Shown here in pieces: positions 59,444 through 64,000 of a stretch of DNA of 64,000 nt. Source of the stretch: Actinomadura sp. KC345 (GTDB lineage Bacteria; Actinomycetota; Actinomycetes; Streptosporangiales; Streptosporangiaceae); contig NZ_SMKH01000004.1 in the NCBI RefSeq assembly GCF_004348515.1, positions 1 through 64,000 of the forward strand. Direction: 5' to 3'. The position numbers were made by a program, and so were the translations under genes. Numbering within the stretch: the first letter of the stretch is position 1; the number at the start of each line of letters is the position of its first letter. The notes under the pieces are model-generated. The model worked only from the letters and a program-made list of their open reading frames with translations, did not search any database and was not told the origin of the DNA.

Positions 59444-60697
59444 ATGATCCGTGCCGGCGCAACGATGACGGTCGCCGCGGCGGCGACCGTCGCGGCGGGC
59501 GTGGCCCTGCCCGCGACCGCCGCGTCCGCGCATGGCGGACGTCCCGGGCATTCGCCCGACGTCCGGTTCGCCACGTTCAACGCGTCGCTGAACCGGGGGA
59601 CGGAGGGCGAACTCGTCGCGGACCTGTCCACCCGGAACGACGCGCAGGCCCGTACGGTCGCGGAAATCATCCAGCGCGCCCGTCCGGACGTCCTGCTCGT
59701 CAACGAGTTCGACTATGACCGCCGGGGCAGGGCCGCCCGGCTCTTCCAGGACAACTACCTGTCGGTCGGGCACAACGGCGCGAAGCCGATCACGTACCGG
59801 TACCGCTACACCGCCCCCAGCAACACCGGCGTCGCCTCCGGCCTCGACCTCGACAACGACGGCCGGGCGGTCACCACACCCGGCTCGGACGCCTACGGCC
59901 AGGACGCGTACGGCTACGGCGTGTTCCCCGGCCAGTACGGCATGGTCGTCTACTCCCGCCACCCGATCGACCACCGGCGGATCCGCACGTTCCAGAAGTT
60001 CCTGTGGAAGGACATGCCGGACGCCGCGCTGCCGGACGACCCGTCCACTCCGGCCCCGTCCGACTGGTACAGCGACGAGGAACTGGAGTCCGTCCGGCTG
60101 TCGTCCAAGAGCCACTGGGACGTGCCCGTCAAGGTCGGGCGCCGCACCGTGCACTTCCTCGTCAGCCACCCCACGCCGCCGACCTTCGACGGAGCCGAGG
60201 ACCGCAACGGGCGCCGCAACCACGACGAGATCCGGTTCTGGGCCGACTACGTCCGTCCGCGGCAGGGCCGCTACATCCAGGACGACGATGGCCGCCGCGG
60301 CGGCCTGCGGCCGGGTGCGAGGTTCGTCATCGCCGGCGACCTGAACGCCGACCCGCATGACGGAGACAGCCACGACGGCGCGGTGCGCCGGCTCCTCGAC
60401 AACCCCCGCGTCGACGCGTCCCCCGCTCCGTCCAGCGGTGGCGCCGTCGAGGCCGCCGAGAAACAGGGCGGCGCGAACCTCGACCACGAGGGCGATCCCC
60501 GCCACGACACGGCCGACTTCGCCGACAGCGCCCCGGGCAACCTGCGGGCCGACTACGTCCTGCCGTCCCGCGGCCTCCGCACGTCCGAAAGCGGTGTGTT
60601 CTGGCCGGTGGCGTCGGACCCGCTGTCCCGGCTGACCGGGACATACCCGTTCCCCGGCTCCGACCACCGCCTGGTCTGGCTGGACGTCCGCACCTGA
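59444..60697 (+). CDS. Secreted endonuclease/exonuclease/phosphatase family protein
   Basis: 417 residues; ATG at 59444 follows AAGGAG. A signal peptide ends near AASAHGG (about residue 30). The fold's landmarks are all present: FATFNASL (metal Asn), LLVNEFDY (metal Glu), the His of LVSHPTPP, AGDLNADP (metal Asp and Asn) and GSDHRLVWLDV (catalytic Asp-His). It hydrolyses phosphodiesters or phosphomonoesters outside the cell; DNA, lipids and organophosphates are all possible substrates. Confidence 0.88.
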   Translation: MIRAGATMTVAAAATVAAGVALPATAASAHGGRPGHSPDVRFATFNASLNRGTEGELVADLSTRNDAQARTVAEIIQRARPDVLLVNEFDYDRRGRAARLFQDNYLSVGHNGAKPITYRYRYTAPSNTGVASGLDLDNDGRAVTTPGSDAYGQDAYGYGVFPGQYGMVVYSRHPIDHRRIRTFQKFLWKDMPDAALPDDPSTPAPSDWYSDEELESVRLSSKSHWDVPVKVGRRTVHFLVSHPTPPTFDGAEDRNGRRNHDEIRFWADYVRPRQGRYIQDDDGRRGGLRPGARFVIAGDLNADPHDGDSHDGAVRRLLDNPRVDASPAPSSGGAVEAAEKQGGANLDHEGDPRHDTADFADSAPGNLRADYVLPSRGLRTSESGVFWPVASDPLSRLTGTYPFPGSDHRLVWLDVRT

Positions 60698-60910
60698 CCG
60701 AACGCGCAGCACCAGCCGTGAAGGCGGGACCACACGACGCTACGACGGCGGTTCTCGGCCGGGGCACCTGCCGATGCCGCGACGTGAGCGCTGGTGAAGC
60801 GGTTATGAAGCACATGGTTGTTACCGTTCGCGCAATGGACGGACGGCGCTCCGGTCGGTTCATAGGCGTCCTTCGGCGAGCGACCGTTCCGGATCGCAAG
60901 GAGGCTCTGA

Positions 60911-61447
60911 ATGCACGATCAACGAGCGACGGGAACGGCGACGACGACAAGGCCTCGGCGGTCGATCTTAGTGAGATTGATCGCGGTATGCGCATTAGCA
61001 CTGGGCGGCATCGCGGTCGCCCCGGTGAACGCCCACGCCGACAGTGGTTGGCGGGACGGCGGCAGCGGCGGGGTCTGCTCCTTCGTCTGGGGCGGCAGTT
61101 CCCATTTCGAAATCTGGCCCCGCGACGACGGAAGGTGCGGCCTCCGCTGGTTCGGAAGAAACGCGAAAGGCTTGGCCGATGCCGAGTGGGTGGTCAGCCG
61201 CAGCAACCACTGCGGTGACGCCTTCTGCTCCATCCAGTACTCCCCGGAACGCATCGTCGTCTTCCGCGTCTTCGGATGCGACACGTTCTTCCTCCGCTTC
61301 TTCGAGCGCACCACACTGGCCCGCAACCACGGATCGCTCAAGGTCGGACTGGGCGGGTTGAACGGCGAGTATGCCGAGTTCTGGAGCGGTCGGCGAACAA
61401 AGGTGAACTGGAACACCTGGGCATCCATTCAGACCTGCAGGAGCTGA
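60911..61447 (+). CDS. Small secreted Cys-rich hypothetical protein
   Basis: 178 residues; ATG preceded by AAGGAGG. I do not recognise a family. A twin-basic signal peptide (RPRRSILVRLIAVCALALGGIAVAP) is cleaved near NAHADSG, about residue 44. The mature 135 residues hold six cysteines (in GVCSF, GRCGL, NHCGD, FCSI, FGCDT and the near-terminal QTCRS), enough for three disulphides, and much Trp, Phe and Arg. It is probably a stable extracellular protein. Its codon use is AT-richer in places than its neighbours. Confidence 0.7.
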   Translation: MHDQRATGTATTTRPRRSILVRLIAVCALALGGIAVAPVNAHADSGWRDGGSGGVCSFVWGGSSHFEIWPRDDGRCGLRWFGRNAKGLADAEWVVSRSNHCGDAFCSIQYSPERIVVFRVFGCDTFFLRFFERTTLARNHGSLKVGLGGLNGEYAEFWSGRRTKVNWNTWASIQTCRS

Positions 61448-61530
61448 GCGGCGTCGCGCGGCACAGACCGAAGCAACCGACAGCCTCGTCGGGGCGCCGG
61501 TCGGCTCCTGGGTGGTGTGAGCGGGTGTGT

Positions 61531-62343
61531 TCAGGCGCGGGGCTTTCCGCGGCGTCCTCCCTGGTCGATGGCGCGCACCTGGCCGCCCCTGGAGACGACG
61601 AACGGGGTGGCCGCCCGGAGATGGCCACGGGTGAGCCGTACCGCCTCGACATGGTCGCCGTTCTCGATCGCCCGGCTGATGCGCAGATGGGCGTTGACCA
61701 CCTCGCGGCGGAGCTTGAGCGAGGGGTAGTCGCCCTCGTCCACCGCCGACCGCGCCCAGGTGATCTCCTGCGTGCTCCAGATGCTCTCCAGGATCCCGGC
61801 GAGCACGTCGAGGGTGCTGTTGCCCGCGGCGACCACGAGCTCCTCGTGGAACCTGATCGCCAGGGCGGTGAAGGCGACGCCGTCCTCCAACTGGTCCTCG
61901 TCGGGGGTGCACAGCGACGCGAGCTTCCTGCCGATCGACACATGGCTGCGGCGCCGCGCCGCCTCTTCGGCGCAGAGCGGTTCGAGCAGGTTGCGCGCCG
62001 CGGCGAGGTCCGCCAACGGGATCTTGCGGGAGTGCAGGAGGAGACCCACGTGGTAGGCGGCGGAGTCGTGCGTCGGATGCAGCACGACCATGCCGCCGCG
62101 CTTCCCCCGCCGGACCCTCACCAGTCCTTCCGTCTCGAGGATCCGGAACGCCTCGCGGAGGCTGGGCCTGCTGACCTGGAACTCTTCGAGCAGCACCCCC
62201 TCGGTCGGGAGTTCGGAGCCGTCGGCGAGGTCCCCGTCGAGGATGCGCGCGCGCAACTGCGCCGCGACGGCCTCGGCGACGCTGAGGCTCGCCAGCGGGG
62301 GCGGGCCGCCGCTGATGCGTGGGACTTCGCGTTGCGGTGCCAC
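61531..62343 (-). CDS. GntR family regulator, FadR/FCD subfamily
   Basis: 270 residues from a GTG with AAGG upstream. Winged helix at about 20-85 (ILDGDLADGSELPTEGVLLEEFQVSRPSLREAFRILETEGLVRVRRG) and an all-helical FCD ligand domain from about 105 (LADLAAARNLLEPL to AHLRISRAIENGDH). The FCD domain usually senses a carboxylic acid through a metal held by His and Asp. It lies downstream of, and in line with, the SDR and acyl-CoA dehydrogenase genes at the right edge, and an inverted repeat precedes it. Confidence 0.9.
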   Translation of the reverse strand: MAPQREVPRISGGPPPLASLSVAEAVAAQLRARILDGDLADGSELPTEGVLLEEFQVSRPSLREAFRILETEGLVRVRRGKRGGMVVLHPTHDSAAYHVGLLLHSRKIPLADLAAARNLLEPLCAEEAARRRSHVSIGRKLASLCTPDEDQLEDGVAFTALAIRFHEELVVAAGNSTLDVLAGILESIWSTQEITWARSAVDEGDYPSLKLRREVVNAHLRISRAIENGDHVEAVRLTRGHLRAATPFVVSRGGQVRAIDQGGRRGKPRA

Positions 62344-62375
62344 TACGCTGCCTTTCGCCTGCGACCATCCGATTC

Positions 62376-62394
62376 TTGCAATATAAGATTGTAA
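62376..62394. promoter_or_regulatory. Putative GntR operator
   Basis: TTGCAAT-N5-ATTGTAA is a near-perfect inverted repeat (one mismatch) in an AT-rich stretch 33-51 bases before the GntR start at 62343. Position and symmetry suit autoregulation. Confidence 0.5.
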
Positions 62395-62467
62395 TCATTT
62401 ACCGACGGTAGGCAAACGGGCGACGGAGCGCGGCGCCGGGGGCGGCCATCGCCCGATGGCGGACGGT

Positions 62468-63253
62468 TCAGAGTGTCTCGCCGCCGTCGATGGCGATCGT
62501 CTCACCGGTGATGAAGCCGGCCTCCTCGCCGCTGAGGTACGCCACGAGCGAGGCGAGTTCCCCGGTCTCGCCGGCGCGGCCCGCCGGAACGCGGCGCAGC
62601 ATCCTTCTGACGCTCTCCTCGTTCTCGAACTGCGCCCGGCTCATCTCGGTCGGGAAGTGGCCCGCGGCGACGGCGTTCACCGTCACGCCGTACCGTCCCC
62701 ACTCGCGCGCCAGGGACCGCGTGAGCTGCACGAGCCCGCCCTTCGCGGTGTCGTACGCCGAGGTGAAGGGGACGGTACGGCGCACGACGTTCGAGACGAC
62801 GTTCACCACGCGCCCGTACCGGCGCTCGATCATGCCGGGCGCGAAGGCGCGGAGCACCCGCACGGCCCCGGTGAGGTGGACGTCGAGGACGCCGGCCCAC
62901 TCGTCGTCACTCACCGGCTCGTCGAAGCCCGGGGGTCCGGTGACGCCCGGGAGCGGCACGAACGGCTTGTAGAGGAGCACACCGGCGTTGTTGACCACGA
63001 TGTCCACGTGCCCGAACCGTGCCTGGACCTCGGCTCGCGCGCGGTCGACCTGGTCGGACGAGGTGACGTCGACGACCAGGCCGACGGCGCGGACGCCTTC
63101 CGCCGCGGCCAGCTCCGCCGTCTCACGGACGTCCGCTCCGGTGCGCGCCAGAGCGACGATCGCGGTGCCCTGGGACGCGAGGTGCAGGCAGATCGCGCGG
63201 CCCAGTCCGCGGCTGGCGCCGGTGACGACGGCGACCCGTTCCGTGCCCGTCAT
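62468..63253 (-). CDS. SDR family oxidoreductase
   Basis: 261 residues from ATG. TGASRGLGRA at about 11-20, NNAG, VVSNVV with the catalytic Ser, YDTAK and the terminal IDGGETL define a classical SDR; strand 2 ends in LART, which with the Arg at 37 suggests NADPH. A loop of about 20 residues after NNAGVLLYK (PFVPLPGVTGPPGFDEP) is longer than usual and may shape the substrate pocket. It follows the acyl-CoA dehydrogenase gene by seven bases. The substrate, perhaps a 3-hydroxyacyl-CoA, is inferred only from the neighbour. Confidence 0.86.
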   Translation of the reverse strand: MTGTERVAVVTGASRGLGRAICLHLASQGTAIVALARTGADVRETAELAAAEGVRAVGLVVDVTSSDQVDRARAEVQARFGHVDIVVNNAGVLLYKPFVPLPGVTGPPGFDEPVSDDEWAGVLDVHLTGAVRVLRAFAPGMIERRYGRVVNVVSNVVRRTVPFTSAYDTAKGGLVQLTRSLAREWGRYGVTVNAVAAGHFPTEMSRAQFENEESVRRMLRRVPAGRAGETGELASLVAYLSGEEAGFITGETIAIDGGETL

Positions 63254-63260
63254 GGCCGCC

Positions 63261-64000
63261 TCACCACAGGCCGCCTTCGCGGCGCACCACGAGCGCCCCG
63301 TGGAGTTCGCGCAGCCTGTTCGCGCGCTTCCCGCAGCGGAGCTGCATCGACTTCGCGCGGCGGAAGTGGTGGTGGAGGATGTGCTCCACGGTCGTCCCCA
63401 CTCCCCCGTGCACCTGCGCTCCGGTGAGCACTGTTTCGACGTACGACCGGCCCGCGGCGAAGAGCGCCGCGCCGGCGATCGCGGTCTCGTGGGCTCCGGG
63501 CTCCGCCCGCGTCAGCGCCTCGTCGGTCAGCAGCCGGGCGCCGTCCACGGCGATGGCCATGCGGGCCAGGTGGTGGCGGACCGCCTGGAAAGCGCCGATC
63601 GGCTGACCGAACTGGTGCCGCGTCTTGGCGTACCGCGTACTCTGCGCGAGCACCTCCTCGGCCCCGCCGACCATGACGCTCGCCCGCAGCAGGTTCGCCC
63701 GTGCCAGCGCGTACTCCGCGTCGGCGGCGGGTACGTCGTCCCGCAGCGTCGCGCCGGCGGGCAGCTCGACTCCGTCCAGGTCGAGCAGGGACTCACGCTC
63801 GTTGTCGACGCTGGGGACGGCGACGCCCCGCTCGCCCGCGACCTCCGGGGGCAGCGTCGCGAGCAGCCAGCCGCCCGAGTCGGCGCGGGGCACCAGCAGG
63901 ACCGCGGTCCCGGCCGCGGCGAGCCACTCCACGACCGCGGCGGATCCGGAGAGCAGGAACGCTCCCCCGTCGCGCGCCCGCGCGCGGACGGTCCGGTCCG
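63261..64000 (-). CDS. Acyl-CoA dehydrogenase (5' end cut by window edge)
   Basis: The frame is open to the right edge, so the N-terminal part is missing; about 246 residues are visible. They include a middle beta-domain stretch (RDGGAFLLSGSAAVVEWLAAAGTAVLLVPR) and the C-terminal helical domain (AQSTRYAKTRHQFGQPIGAFQAVRHHLARMAIAVDGARLLTDEA, TGAQVHGGVGTTVEHILHHHFRRAKSMQ). The TVEHIL Glu resembles the TWEHD base of FadE28-like subunits, so this too may work with a partner outside the window. It leads the operon with the SDR and GntR genes. Confidence 0.85.
   Translation of the reverse strand, partial: DRTVRARARDGGAFLLSGSAAVVEWLAAAGTAVLLVPRADSGGWLLATLPPEVAGERGVAVPSVDNERESLLDLDGVELPAGATLRDDVPAADAEYALARANLLRASVMVGGAEEVLAQSTRYAKTRHQFGQPIGAFQAVRHHLARMAIAVDGARLLTDEALTRAEPGAHETAIAGAALFAAGRSYVETVLTGAQVHGGVGTTVEHILHHHFRRAKSMQLRCGKRANRLRELHGALVVRREGGLW

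Overview
The window is very GC-rich (above 70% by eye), gene-dense actinomycete chromosome. It has many GTG starts, ATGA/GTGA-coupled genes, LacI/TetR/IclR/LysR/GntR regulators and an Ohr protein. The gene content fits a soil actinomycete of the Streptosporangiales type, perhaps Actinomadura-like; the genus is an inference. I saw no rRNA, tRNA, insertion sequence, CRISPR array or phage gene. No gap between genes is longer than about 300 bases.

Left region (1-7.4 kb): a truncated PEP-mutase/isocitrate-lyase-family gene diverges from a ketosteroid-dehydrogenase-like flavoprotein, an IclR regulator and an Ohr peroxidase. Facing them is a minus-strand operon of a dihydrodipicolinate-reductase-like enzyme, a hydroxysteroid-dehydrogenase-like SDR and a second KstD-like flavoprotein. 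Then follows a TetR regulator with an added C-terminal helix-turn-helix, divergent from an ABC exporter pair (7.7-11.1 kb).

Deoxysugar region (11.3-25.7 kb): a secreted GH95-like glycosidase reads rightward. A minus-strand, tightly coupled set of eleven genes reads from 25.7 to 13.8 kb: SDR, fumarase-superfamily lyase, E1-alpha, E1-beta, sugar-binding lipoprotein, sugar ABC ATPase, permease, VOC/rhamnose-mutarotase fusion, fuconolactonase-like amidohydrolase, Gfo/Idh oxidoreductase and a LacI repressor. Three copies of an AGTCAATCG-type palindrome, each sitting against a Shine-Dalgarno sequence, tie this together as one probable LacI regulon. The mix of lactonase and mutarotase with a two-subunit ThDP enzyme but no E2/E3 does not match a pathway I know, and is my best candidate for an undescribed system.

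Acyl-CoA island (25.9-55.8 kb): a NitT/TauT-type importer is split, with the binding protein at 26 kb and the permease and ATPase at 42-43 kb, behind matching promoter-operators. Around it lie six acyl-CoA dehydrogenases, three crotonase-fold proteins (one with a large internal deletion), two thiolase-fold proteins, a MaoC hydratase, SDRs, an NDP-forming and an AMP-forming acyl-CoA ligase, an LLM flavin enzyme, an alcohol and an aldehyde dehydrogenase, an IclR regulator and two duplicated pairs of convergent LysR genes. Import, oxidation of alcohol to acid, CoA activation and beta-oxidation of a branched or cyclic acid is the natural reading; the substrate is unknown. A FadE28/FadE29-like dehydrogenase pair and a DUF35/thiolase pair resemble steroid side-chain degradation.

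Right end (55.9-64 kb): a hypothetical protein, an atypical class A beta-lactamase, three exported proteins (phytase-like esterase, endonuclease/phosphatase family, a small Cys-rich unknown), then a GntR regulator with an SDR and a truncated acyl-CoA dehydrogenase.
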